Shown: piece by piece, positions 1 to 5,721 of the stretch
How positions within the stretch are numbered: position 1 is the first letter of the stretch
Layout: every line of letters begins with the position of its first letter
Source of the DNA: Oscillospiraceae bacterium
Lineage (GTDB): Bacteria > Bacillota_A > Clostridia > Oscillospirales > Ruminococcaceae
Length of the DNA stretch: 15,662 nt
Direction: 5' to 3'
Assembly (NCBI GenBank): GCA_900766795.1
Contig: CAAFWX010000064.1
Coordinates: 1 to 15,662 of the forward strand
The notes under the pieces: model-generated
Told to the model about the DNA's origin: nothing
Database searches by the model: none
Seen by the model: the letters and a program-made list of their open reading frames with translations, nothing else
Program-made: the position numbers and the translations under genes

Positions 1-45
1 GACTGCGCAATCGAACGACAATAATTATGCGGTATTGCCGTAGTG

Positions 46-74
46 TTTACAAATCGGGAAATTTGGTGTACAAT
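46..74 (+). promoter_or_regulatory. Sigma-A promoter of the DUF3737-MIF unit
   Basis: A -35 box TTTACA (46-51) and a -10 box TACAAT (69-74) are separated by exactly 17 bp and lie about 30 bp before the first gene. Each box has one mismatch to consensus. No operator-like dyad is obvious around it. Confidence 0.7.
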
Positions 75-105
75 ATAGAAAGCGAAAGTCCGAAGGAGAA
101 TAAAA

Positions 106-981
106 ATGTCACAGGAAATCAGAGATAAGCTGCTGACGGGTGAGCGTGCGCTTTACGCGAGCAGAGGAACAGAGGTATACAACACGATTTTTGCGGACGG
201 CGAGAGCGCTGTAAAGGAGTGCGCGGACGTAAAGCTGTACGGGTGCATGTTCAAATGGAAGTACCCCATCTGGTACAGCCGCAATATTCTCGCGCAGGAC
301 TGCACGCTGTTTTCTGCGGCGCGTGCGGGGATATGGTACATAGACGGCTTTACAATGAGGGATTCCCTCATCGAAGCGCCGAAGAACATACGCCGCTGCA
401 CCAACGTAAAGCTTGAAAACGTACAGATGTCAAACGCGGACGAAACGCTGTGGCACTGTGACGGGGTGGATATCAGGAACGTTTCGGTGCACGGCGACTA
501 TTTCGCGCTTAACAGCGAGCACATGACGCTTGACGGCTTCACTCTGGTGGGCAGCTATTCCTTTGACGGGGTGAAGAACGTTGTAATCCGCGGCGCGAAG
601 ATTCTCTCAAGAGATACGTTCTGGAACAGCGAAAACGTGACGGTGTACGATTCCTTTATCTCGGGGGAGTACCTCGGCTGGAACGCGAAGAACCTCACGC
701 TGATAAACTGCACGGTTGAGAGCCTGCAAGGCATGTGCTATATAGAAAACCTTGTGATGAAGAACTGCCGCCTGCTGAACACAACGCTTGCATTCGAGTA
801 CAGCAGCGTTGAAGCGGACATTGTGGGGAATATAGACAGCGTGCTGAACCCCACCTCGGGGCATATTACTGCGGACAGCATAGGCGAGCTTATTCTCGAG
901 CGCGACAGGATAGACCCCGAAAAGACAATAATCCGCTGCCGCAGCGAGGAAACGCCAACAGCCCCTCTCAATGAGGGGTAG
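106..981 (+). CDS. DUF3737 family protein, right-handed beta-helix
   Basis: This 291-residue protein matches what I recognise as the DUF3737 family, a widespread bacterial family of unknown biochemical role predicted to fold as a right-handed beta-helix. The sequence shows the repeating strand pattern of such solenoids: short hydrophobic strands ending in Asn/Cys/Asp turns, such as NVKLENVQMSNA, GVDIRNVSVHG and NLTLINCTVES, running from about residue 20 to 260. Aromatic residues (W, Y, F) are frequent in the turns. There is no signal peptide, so it is probably cytoplasmic. The start is set by AAGGAG at 93-98, 7 bp upstream. Its stop codon follows a short GC-rich dyad (962-978), and the MIF gene starts 28 bp later, so the two are probably one transcript. 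Family assignment is good; a substrate or partner cannot be named. Confidence 0.85.
   Translation: MSQEIRDKLLTGERALYASRGTEVYNTIFADGESAVKECADVKLYGCMFKWKYPIWYSRNILAQDCTLFSAARAGIWYIDGFTMRDSLIEAPKNIRRCTNVKLENVQMSNADETLWHCDGVDIRNVSVHGDYFALNSEHMTLDGFTLVGSYSFDGVKNVVIRGAKILSRDTFWNSENVTVYDSFISGEYLGWNAKNLTLINCTVESLQGMCYIENLVMKNCRLLNTTLAFEYSSVEADIVGNIDSVLNPTSGHITADSIGELILERDRIDPEKTIIRCRSEETPTAPLNEG
962..978 (+). repeat. Short intercistronic hairpin
   Basis: CCCCTC (962-967) and GAGGGG (973-978) form a 6-bp stem with a 5-nt loop at the very end of the DUF3737 gene. No T-run follows, so it is not a good terminator. It could attenuate or stabilise the message between the two genes. Confidence 0.4.
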
Positions 982-1009
982 AATAAACCGTAAACAGGAG
1001 GAACCCAAA

Positions 1010-1351
1010 ATGCCTTTTATCAACACAAAATACTCAGCCGAAATCACCCCCGCGCAGGAGCAGGAGATAAAGTCCGCGCTTGCCGAAGCCGTGAAGCTTA
1101 TCGGAAAGACCGAAAGCTGGCTCATGGTGGGGTTTGAGCCGAACACCTCGCTGTATTTCCGCGGGGAAAAGAGCGAGAAAATCGCTTTTGTTGAGGTGAG
1201 CCTTTACGGCGGCGCGTCCGAGTCGGCATATGACAAGCTGACCGCCGAGATAACGCGAATACTCGCCGGCGTCCTCGCAGTGCCCGCCGACAAGGTGTAC
1301 GTCAAGTATTCCCCGACCGAATACTGGGGCTGGAACGGTCACAATTTCTGA
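1010..1351 (+). CDS. MIF-like tautomerase (phenylpyruvate tautomerase family)
   Basis: A 113-residue protein of the macrophage migration inhibitory factor/tautomerase superfamily; family length is about 115. The initiator Met is followed by Pro, which after Met removal becomes the catalytic N-terminal proline. Lys33 then becomes Lys32, the position of the active-site lysine of MIF. The C-terminus YWGWNGHNF resembles the NVGWN-S/G-TF end of animal MIF, and VPADKVYVKY corresponds to the strand before it. The CxxC redox motif of mammalian MIF is absent. Such enzymes act as trimers that interconvert keto and enol forms of phenylpyruvate-like substrates in vitro; the bacterial substrate is unknown. 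The start at 1010 is chosen over an upstream in-frame ATG (971) because AGGAGG lies at 996-1001 and because only this start gives Met-Pro. It is probably co-transcribed with the DUF3737 gene. Confidence 0.88.
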   Translation: MPFINTKYSAEITPAQEQEIKSALAEAVKLIGKTESWLMVGFEPNTSLYFRGEKSEKIAFVEVSLYGGASESAYDKLTAEITRILAGVLAVPADKVYVKYSPTEYWGWNGHNF

Positions 1352-1365
1352 TTAGGACTGCATTT

Positions 1366-1392
1366 TGCCCTCTCTTTACGGGAGGGCATTTT
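1366..1392 (+). terminator. Intrinsic terminator after the MIF-like gene
   Basis: TGCCCTC (1366-1372) pairs with GAGGGCA (1382-1388), giving a 7-bp GC-rich stem with a 9-nt loop, followed directly by TTTT. It begins 15 bp after the stop codon. The flanks (ATTTT before, ATTTT after) give only a weak signal in the reverse sense. Confidence 0.75.
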
Positions 1393-1462
1393 CCTGCCCG
1401 AAATTATCGGCGGCATGGTCGGCAGGATCCCAAAAAAAGTTGAAAATCTTTTCCGAAACCTC

Positions 1463-1491
1463 TTGAAAACGATTTCATTTTATGCTATACT
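1463..1491 (+). promoter_or_regulatory. Main promoter of the GH26-like gene
   Basis: TTGAAA (1463-1468), a 17-bp spacer and TATACT (1486-1491), with TGC directly before the -10 (extended -10). A second extended -10, TGCTATAAT (1511-1519), lies 28 bp downstream without a good -35; it may be a second start or a chance repeat. Transcription from the first would start near 1498. Confidence 0.75.
1464..1477. promoter_or_regulatory. cre-like operator (CcpA or LacI-type) across the -35
   Basis: TGAAAACGATTTCA fits the catabolite-responsive element consensus TGWAANCGNTNWCA at all 14 positions. It covers most of the -35 box and the start of the spacer of the GH26-like gene, a position where bound repressor would block RNA polymerase. 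This suggests carbon-catabolite repression, or control by another LacI-family repressor, since these share similar half-sites. No such regulator gene is in the window. Confidence 0.6.
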
Positions 1492-1550
1492 ACAAATGAC
1501 GGCATTTTTGTGCTATAATTACGGACGACAAATGAAAGGAAAAAATCCCA

Positions 1551-2999
1551 ATGGAACAGAAGCTTTATGAAATCAAAATGGGACCCGCAAAGTGCGCGGT
1601 TGACCTCGGCGACGGAAGCGAGCGCGGCGAGTACGTTAATCAGGACTATATCCTGCACAAGCTGGGCAGACCGCACCGCGCAATCAGCCTTATGTATTGC
1701 TACTACCCGCTGGACAAGACATGGCCCGTGCGCGCACGATATGCGTTCGCAGACCAGGAGGTTGCGTTCCAGTGGGACTACCCCTACGACGACTATTTCC
1801 CCTATGAGGGCGGAATAGGAGGCACCACCAAGGGCGAGCCTTTCACCTGCATGAAGGACGTGCGCCGCCACGGTCAGGACGTAATCCTCACCATGACCAT
1901 CGACCCCAACCTCCCCGACGAGTTCCTTGTGAGAATCGCGCAGGAGCTTCGCACCTACGGAAGAATGCAGCTTCGCATAAACCACGAGGCAACAGGCAAC
2001 TGGTTCAGCTTCACCAAGCGCGTTGACGGCGACTACAAGCGCATTGCCGACTTCTATATCCGCTTCCACAACATTCTGAAAAAGGAAGCTCCCAACGTGT
2101 CCACTATCCTGTGTATCGGCGGTATCGAGCACCCCGAAAAGGGCGAGATTGAGATGGAGAAGGAGTTCGCCGAGGCTGTAAAGGCAACGGACATCTGGTC
2201 TGTTGACAAGTACATGTCGCTGCACTGGGGCTGGCCGTATGATGTTGCTGAGGAGGGCGGCACCAGCTTCAGCAGAAGCAAGGTTGCTGACACCTACAAC
2301 CTCACCAAGCTTTCCGAGAAGCGCTACAAGGAGATTTGCGGCGGCGTGAAGAAGCCCATGGTTATGAGCGAGTTCAACGCAGACGGCGATGTCACCGGTC
2401 CCTACGACCAGGCGGCGATGATAAAGGAGTTCTGCGACCTGCTGAAAAACGACCCCGAGCAGGGCTGGTTCAGCGGCTTCACGTTCTATCAGTTCCGCGA
2501 CCGCGGCAGACTGGGACTTGAAATCGAGGACCCGAACAACGCAGACGTCGGAATTGAGCAGCCCGCCATGCAGACCTATAAGGAGATAATCCACGACGAC
2601 TATTTCTACCCCTCCATGGAGCAGGGCGCTGAGGTAACGCTCCCCGCAACGCTCCGCTGGGGCGGCAGCGAGGACGCAATAGGACTTGCAATCCCGCTTC
2701 ATTTCGAGAGCAACCCCGTATTCTGCGAGGTCTACTTTGACGAGCCTGTGAACCTCATGATGGAGATTAACGGCAAGTGGTTCTACAAGTCCCCCGAGGC
2801 GAAGTGCATTGACCTCATGTCGGCGTTCTTTGAGAAGCCGCTTGACGGCGCGGCAGACATGACGCTGAAGATTTTTGCACCTCCCGCAAGCGGTGAAAAC
2901 GACCCCTCTCAGGGCGAGGACTGGCAGACCAACTACTACCAGACCATCACCAAAATGCCCAACATCAGAATACGCTTTGCGCCCATCATCAAGGGCTGA
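1551..2999 (+). CDS. Cytoplasmic clan GH-A glycoside hydrolase, GH26-like
   Basis: A 482-residue protein with the layout of a (beta/alpha)8 glycosidase. Residues 143-153 (INHEATGNWFS) resemble the acid/base motif of GH26 beta-mannanases (H-E-x-N-G-x-W-F), with His145 and Glu146 in place. KPMVMSEF (268-275) carries Glu274 in the position expected for the nucleophile. GFTFYQF (309-315) looks like a terminal barrel strand. From about 360 to 480 a beta-rich tail follows (LPLHFES..., MEINGKWFY). There is no signal peptide or membrane segment, unlike most GH26 endo-enzymes, so it may act on imported oligosaccharides. AAAGGA at 1535-1540 precedes the ATG. It is a single-gene unit with its own promoter, cre-like site and terminator. 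Glycosidase fold is likely; the family could instead be another GH-A family or an unclassified relative. Confidence 0.65.
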   Translation: MEQKLYEIKMGPAKCAVDLGDGSERGEYVNQDYILHKLGRPHRAISLMYCYYPLDKTWPVRARYAFADQEVAFQWDYPYDDYFPYEGGIGGTTKGEPFTCMKDVRRHGQDVILTMTIDPNLPDEFLVRIAQELRTYGRMQLRINHEATGNWFSFTKRVDGDYKRIADFYIRFHNILKKEAPNVSTILCIGGIEHPEKGEIEMEKEFAEAVKATDIWSVDKYMSLHWGWPYDVAEEGGTSFSRSKVADTYNLTKLSEKRYKEICGGVKKPMVMSEFNADGDVTGPYDQAAMIKEFCDLLKNDPEQGWFSGFTFYQFRDRGRLGLEIEDPNNADVGIEQPAMQTYKEIIHDDYFYPSMEQGAEVTLPATLRWGGSEDAIGLAIPLHFESNPVFCEVYFDEPVNLMMEINGKWFYKSPEAKCIDLMSAFFEKPLDGAADMTLKIFAPPASGENDPSQGEDWQTNYYQTITKMPNIRIRFAPIIKG

Positions 3000-3017
3000 T
3001 AACAGCGAAACCAAACC

Positions 3018-3049
3018 AAAAGCCGACAGCACATCCTGTCGGCTTTTTC
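3018..3049 (+). terminator. Intrinsic terminator after the GH26-like gene
   Basis: AGCCGACAG (3021-3029) and CTGTCGGCT (3036-3044) form a perfect 9-bp stem with a 6-nt loop, flanked by AAA and TTTTT. It lies 21 bp after the stop and is one of the strongest terminators in the window. Confidence 0.9.
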
Positions 3050-3108
3050 TTGTAATAATTTAATAGCGCGGCGAATAGATTGTACCAAAGAAAGTTTGGA
3101 GGACAATC

Positions 3109-3366
3109 ATGGAGCTGTTGAAAACCCTGAAGCAACTTTCGCGGCGAAAGCCCGAATCCGACCCGCGAGCCGAAGCAATCAAGCGCCGCTGCGTGTACCT
3201 TACCGAGCGCCTTGAGGAAATCCGCGCCGCTTACGATATGGCAGAGGACAGCGACCTGCTGGACGCGCTCATCTATGAGGAGAACGCGGTGCTGTGCCGA
3301 CTTGCGGCGTTGTATAAGGAGGCTCGCGCCGATGGAGTGACTATCGGGATATACGACAGACAGTGA
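3109..3366 (+). CDS. Small DUF2508-like (YaaL-type) protein
   Basis: An 85-residue, largely helical protein. Its central part (about residues 40-75), with DMAEDSDLLDALIYEENAV and LAALYKEARADGV, resembles the DUF2508 pattern (a pair of helices with a conserved D-D/E-x-L-I-Y-E-x-N-A segment and a C-terminal K-x-A-R/K stretch) found in small Firmicutes proteins such as YaaL. The function of that family is not known. The charged N-terminus (KQLSRRKPESDPR) has no membrane segment. TTGGAGG at 3096-3102 supports the start. It sits alone between two terminators; a spacer promoter is not obvious. Codon use matches the surrounding genes, so it is probably a true gene although the family call is from memory of the pattern. 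Confidence 0.6.
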   Translation: MELLKTLKQLSRRKPESDPRAEAIKRRCVYLTERLEEIRAAYDMAEDSDLLDALIYEENAVLCRLAALYKEARADGVTIGIYDRQ

Positions 3367-3387
3367 AAAGTTTTTTCGACTTTTTTC
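3366..3387 (+). terminator. Weak hairpin and T-run after the DUF2508-like gene
   Basis: AAAAGT (3366-3371) can pair with ACTTTT (3379-3384), followed by TTC. The stem is AT-only apart from one G-C pair, so termination would be poor. It directly precedes the tRNA promoter. Confidence 0.35.
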
Positions 3388-3397
3388 AAAAAAACAC

Positions 3398-3426
3398 TTG
3401 ACAAATCTACGCGGACATGGTATAAT
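3398..3426 (+). promoter_or_regulatory. Perfect consensus sigma-A promoter of tRNA-Leu
   Basis: TTGACA (3398-3403) and TATAAT (3421-3426) with a 17-bp spacer: every base matches the consensus. Transcription would start near 3433, leaving a leader of roughly 34 nt before the mature tRNA. This strength fits a stable-RNA gene. Confidence 0.9.
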
Positions 3427-3466
3427 ATATAAGTCGTCAGGATTGATGCTTTGACGATGTATATTT

Positions 3467-3550
3467 GCGAGTGTGCTGGAATAGGCAGACAGGCACGTTT
3501 GAGGTGCGTGTGTCTTCGACGTATGGGTTCAAGTCCCATCACTCGCACCA
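3467..3550 (+). tRNA. tRNA-Leu (anticodon GAG)
   Basis: The 84-nt sequence folds as a class II tRNA. The acceptor stem GCGAGTG (3467-3473) pairs with CACTCGC (3540-3546), then discriminator A and an encoded CCA (3548-3550). The D stem is CTG/CAG (3476-3478 with 3490-3492). The anticodon stem CACGT/GCGTG holds a 7-base loop with GAG at 3501-3503. A short variable stem GTC/GAC (3512-3520) marks a Leu/Ser/Tyr-type tRNA, and ATGGG/CCCAT (3523-3539) encloses TTCAAGT. The GAG anticodon reads CUC and CUU leucine codons. No copy of its 3' end occurs elsewhere in the window, so there is no sign that it served as an attachment site for the terminase region downstream. Confidence 0.95.
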
Positions 3551-3560
3551 TTGTTAGAGG

Positions 3561-3602
3561 GTCGCGGATTGCTCATTAGGGCGGTTCGCGGCTTTTCTTT
3601 TT
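3561..3602 (+). terminator. Intrinsic terminator after tRNA-Leu
   Basis: Positions 3561-3574 can pair with 3579-3592 over 14 bp, including several G-T pairs, around the tetraloop ATTA. The run TTTTCTTTTT (3593-3602) follows directly. It ends the tRNA transcript 10 bp after the CCA. Confidence 0.8.
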
Positions 3603-3608
3603 GCGAAA

Positions 3609-3669
3609 AAATCCGGGGGAGAATCCTCGCAGCAAAGCGTTCGGCTGCGTATACTGCCAAAACGGATTT
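3609..3669. repeat. Nested inverted repeat
   Basis: AAATCCG (3609-3615) is repeated inverted as CGGATTT (3663-3669). Inside it, CGCAGC (3628-3633) pairs with GCTGCG (3644-3649). The GC-rich 60-bp block stands out in an AT-rich spacer and could be a dispersed palindromic element or a structured RNA; only one copy is in the window. Confidence 0.4.
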
Positions 3670-3835
3670 CGGAGGAAGTGCAGGCACATTGGGCGGATTT
3701 TGCGTGGTAGGAAAAAAATTTTATTGATTTTGACGAAATTTGTCCGTTGACCTTTTGTCAGTTTATTTTTGAAGAAAAATGTCGAATAATATCTTAAATA
3801 AGCATGAACTGAGTGTTGTATTTGTGAAAATGGCA

Positions 3836-3864
3836 TTTACAAACTGTTTCCAATAATGTATAAT
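3836..3864 (+). promoter_or_regulatory. Promoter upstream of the XRE gene
   Basis: TTTACA (3836-3841), 17-bp spacer, TATAAT (3859-3864). The spacer contains TGTTTCCA (3845-3852), whose exact inverse TGGAAACA is at 3918-3925. It is the best promoter in the spacer and points toward the XRE gene. Confidence 0.65.
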
Positions 3865-3891
3865 AGTGCTTGTGAGAGGAATAATAACATC

Positions 3892-3906
3892 TACAAGATT
3901 CTTGTA
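3892..3906. promoter_or_regulatory. 15-bp perfect dyad, possible operator
   Basis: TACAAGATTCTTGTA is a perfect inverted repeat with one central base, 28 bp after the -10 box of the preceding promoter. Its size is right for a dimeric helix-turn-helix regulator, perhaps the XRE protein encoded downstream. It could equally form a hairpin in the leader RNA. Confidence 0.4.
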
Positions 3907-4097
3907 TGGAAATATAATGGAAACAAGAAGTCTGAATTTTTCTGATATGAGCAAATAATCACAAAAATCTGCAATATTATTGTGTTTAGCGCCCCGTAGA
4001 TGTCACCTTTAGAGCGGTTTTCTCTTAAAATATTGTATAAGGGCTTACTGATTTAATAAGCACATAACTTAAACTCTAGAATAAAGGAGAATGACAA

Positions 4098-4343
4098 ATG
4101 TTTAGCAACAGAACACCGGATGGAAGAAACAATATATGCGGAGTAAAGGTTGCAAAGCTTCGCAAGGCAATGAAGATATCTCAGCGTCAGTTAGCTGACA
4201 ACCTTCAGCTTATCGACCTTGATATCGACAAGAATGCCGTTCAGCGAATCGAGAGCGGTCAGCGTTTCGTGACAGATATTGAGCTGATTGCCCTGGCAAA
4301 GGTTTTTGACACCACGATTGAAGAGCTTCTTAAAAGAGATTGA
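4098..4343 (+). CDS. Short Cro/C1-type (XRE) helix-turn-helix regulator
   Basis: An 81-residue DNA-binding protein made of a single Cro/C1 domain. Helix-turn-helix: VAKLRKAMKISQRQLADNLQ (about residues 16-36), then a helix with KNAVQRIESGQRFVTDIELIALAKVF (about 46-71), the usual fourth and fifth helices. The opening GRNNICG and the closing TIEELL are features I recognise from a short regulator common in Ruminococcaceae and Lachnospiraceae. There is no sensing domain, so it may act as a simple dimeric repressor. AAAGGAGA at 4083-4090 supports the start. A long AT-rich leader precedes it and a strong terminator follows, so it is monocistronic. The dyad at 3892-3906 is a candidate autoregulatory site. 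Targets are unknown. Confidence 0.88.
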   Translation: MFSNRTPDGRNNICGVKVAKLRKAMKISQRQLADNLQLIDLDIDKNAVQRIESGQRFVTDIELIALAKVFDTTIEELLKRD

Positions 4344-4360
4344 TTGATGAGAAAAAACTT

Positions 4361-4389
4361 CCCGCGCCGCAATGCGCGGGTTGCTTTTT
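4361..4389 (+). terminator. Intrinsic terminator after the XRE gene
   Basis: CCCGCGC (4361-4367) pairs with GCGCGGG (4374-4380), 6-nt loop, followed by TTGCTTTTT. It lies 17 bp after the stop codon. Confidence 0.8.
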
Positions 4390-4428
4390 GCGAGGTTTAA
4401 AGCCGAAAAACACCGACGTGAAAAAATG

Positions 4429-4460
4429 AAACATCCCGTTAGAGAGCGGGATGTTTTTTT
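4429..4460. terminator. Bidirectional terminator before the MBL-fold lipoprotein end
   Basis: AAACATCCCG (4429-4438) pairs with CGGGATGTTT (4447-4456). T7 follows on the plus strand; on the minus strand the stem is followed by CATTTTTTC. It sits just beyond the stop of the minus-strand lipoprotein gene and most likely terminates that gene, backing up the XRE terminator in the other sense. Confidence 0.75.
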
Positions 4461-4469
4461 GTATAATGC

Positions 4470-5285
4470 TCAGGGCGCAAGCGTGACGGTTAAGCCGTCG
4501 GACACAAGCTCAATATCGCCCTCGTCTGTATACAGCGCCTGACACTCGGCGGCTTCAAGAGCTTTGAGCGTTTTTTTGGAAACGGTTTCCCGGTCGTCGT
4601 TTGAGGTGATGACCGCAAACTGCGGCGAGAGCGTTTCTATCACGCCGCCAAGCGCTTTGGAGTAGCTTCCGTGGTGGGGGAGCTTTATCACATCAGCGCG
4701 CGCGTCTGAGGGCATTTCAGCCGCGTATTCTGCCATGCGTGCGTCCTGCGCGTCACCCGTCAGCAGAAAACGCGTGTCGCCGTAGGCTATCTCGGTTATC
4801 ATCGACATGTCGTTCTCGTCGGGGTATTCCTGTTTGGCGGTGCTGATGTGTATGCTGACCTCGCCGAAGTTGAAATCCGCGTCCTCAGATAGCACAATCT
4901 GCTCGGTGTCGCTGTTTTTCAGCACGGTCATCATATCCAGCCAGTATTCCGAGCCGCCGAAGCAGTCGGGCATGGCTATCCTGTCCACATCGAAATTGCG
5001 CAGCAGGTTTGCCGCGCCGCCGATGTGATCCTTGTCGTAGTGGCTCAGAATCACAAGGTCGATGTGCTCTGTGCCGCGCTCTTTCAGCAGCGCTGCAATC
5101 TGAGCGCTGTTTTCGTAATAGGCGGTGTCATTTATGACGGTGCAGCCGTCAGCCTGTATGAGAATGAAATCGCTTTTGCCTGTTTCGGCAAAGGTGACAT
5201 GAAGCTTTCCGTCGTCGGGGACAGGGGTTTCGGCGGCACAGCCCGTAAGCAGCAGGGCGGCGGCTATCGCGGCGGCACGTTTCAA
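4470..5285 (-). CDS. ComEC-like metallo-beta-lactamase-fold lipoprotein
   Basis: A 271-residue lipoprotein. Residues 1-15 are a signal peptide and LLTGC gives the lipidated Cys16. The remainder is a metallo-beta-lactamase fold of the ComEC/Rec2 C-terminal type: LSHYDKDHIGG (80-90) with the HxxxDH zinc motif (His82, Asp86, His87), LLTGDAQ with Asp178, and KLPHHGS (201-207). Secreted relatives are predicted phosphodiesterases or nucleases. The N-terminal channel of true ComEC is absent, so it is not a DNA transporter on its own. The TTG start at 5285 is preferred: AAAGGAGG lies 7 bp upstream (5293-5300), and the first in-frame ATG (5372) lies upstream of the -35 box of the promoter, outside the expected transcript. 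It is a single-gene unit. The substrate is unknown. Confidence 0.85.
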   Translation of the reverse strand: MKRAAAIAAALLLTGCAAETPVPDDGKLHVTFAETGKSDFILIQADGCTVINDTAYYENSAQIAALLKERGTEHIDLVILSHYDKDHIGGAANLLRNFDVDRIAMPDCFGGSEYWLDMMTVLKNSDTEQIVLSEDADFNFGEVSIHISTAKQEYPDENDMSMITEIAYGDTRFLLTGDAQDARMAEYAAEMPSDARADVIKLPHHGSYSKALGGVIETLSPQFAVITSNDDRETVSKKTLKALEAAECQALYTDEGDIELVSDGLTVTLAP

Positions 5286-5340
5286 GGCGCAGCCTCCTTT
5301 GCGTTTTGATGAGTGCGCTTCGGGCGCTTGTTTTGATGTA

Positions 5341-5369
5341 ATTATACCACCTTTTAGCGAAAAAAACAA
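5341..5369 (-). promoter_or_regulatory. Promoter of the MBL-fold lipoprotein gene
   Basis: On the minus strand: TTGTTT (5369-5364), 17-bp spacer, TATAAT (5346-5341), preceded by TGG (extended -10). Transcription would begin near 5334, which leaves the TTG at 5285 as the first plausible start with a ribosome site. Confidence 0.8.
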
Positions 5370-5380
5370 CACTTTTTAAT

Positions 5381-5400
5381 AATGCAGTAAAATGCAGTAG
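5381..5400. repeat. Tandem 10-bp direct repeat next to the promoter
   Basis: AATGCAGTAA (5381-5390) is followed at once by AATGCAGTAG (5391-5400). The one-turn phasing and position, 12 bp upstream of the minus-strand -35 box, would suit a regulator binding side by side. It may also be chance. Confidence 0.4.
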
Positions 5401-5466
5401 CAGGCGGGTTAAGATTAACTCCGAGGGGAAGCACATAGCTTTCCGTGAAAAGGAGGAATAATCACG

Positions 5467-5721
5467 ATGGCAAAGAAGATAACGCCCGAGGAGTTTTTCG
5501 CAAAGCACAACCGCACCTTTATCAAATTCGGTGAGCTGTTTGCGAAGAAGCTCAACGACGAGGAGCTGATTTCGGCGCTTGCGGAAAAGGACTTGGAGAA
5601 GCTTGCTAAGGTGTTCAAGCTTGTGTTTGAAATGCTGGACGAGCACAATGCCGAGGCAGGCACAGACAAGCTTATTCAGCTTATCGGAGCGTATAACGAA
5701 ATCGGGGAGGATGAGCAATGA
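5467..5721 (+). CDS. Unknown 84-residue protein coupled to terminase
   Basis: I do not recognise this protein. It is charged, helical and has no signal peptide or membrane segment; the stretch from about 28 to 60 (KLNDEELISALAEKDLEKLAKVFKLVFEML) is an amphipathic helical region that could pair with another copy. AAGGAGG at 5451-5457 supports the start. Its TGA overlaps the terminase ATG (ATGA at 5718-5721), which implies translational coupling and a shared job. The position before a terminase large subunit is that of a small terminase subunit, but a helix-turn-helix is not evident, so the role stays open. No good promoter is visible just upstream. Confidence 0.65.
   Translation: MAKKITPEEFFAKHNRTFIKFGELFAKKLNDEELISALAEKDLEKLAKVFKLVFEMLDEHNAEAGTDKLIQLIGAYNEIGEDEQ

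Larger units (their letters stand above)
3603..4097. other. AT-rich intergenic region, no convincing gene
   Basis: This 495-bp stretch holds the nested repeat at 3609-3669, then strongly AT-rich DNA with the promoter at 3836-3864 and several dyads before the XRE gene. Reading frames of 63 and 86 codons on the minus strand lack ribosome sites and protein-like composition. From the promoter to the XRE start there would be a leader of about 225 nt. Within it, ACATCTAC (3887-3894) and GTAGATGT (3996-4003) are exact inverted copies, and CACAA/TTGTG can form a smaller stem near 3960-3983. A structured leader or small RNA is possible but unproven. Confidence 0.5.

Noticed and set aside
971..1009. 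An upstream ATG extending the MIF-like gene by 13 residues
   Set aside because: It would bury the catalytic proline and ignores AGGAGG at 996-1001 that serves the ATG at 1010.
1393..1426. CCTGCC/GGCAGG inverted repeat upstream of the GH26-like promoter
   Set aside because: The loop is over 20 nt with a bulge and no T-run follows; it is not convincing as a terminator or operator.
1485..3032. A 515-codon open frame on the minus strand opposite the GH26-like gene
   Set aside because: It is the antisense shadow of a gene with recognisable catalytic motifs, promoter, ribosome site and terminator; its translation is low-complexity Val/Leu/Ala-rich without a family match.
3576..3954. Two minus-strand frames of 86 and 63 codons in the AT-rich spacer
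   Set aside because: No ribosome site, composition dominated by Phe/Lys/Ile from AT-rich DNA, and overlap with the tRNA terminator and the XRE promoter.
4578..4590. GGAAACGGTTTCC dyad resembling a LacI-type operator
   Set aside because: It lies deep inside the coding part of the MBL-fold lipoprotein, is far from any promoter, and mismatches the cre consensus at two positions.
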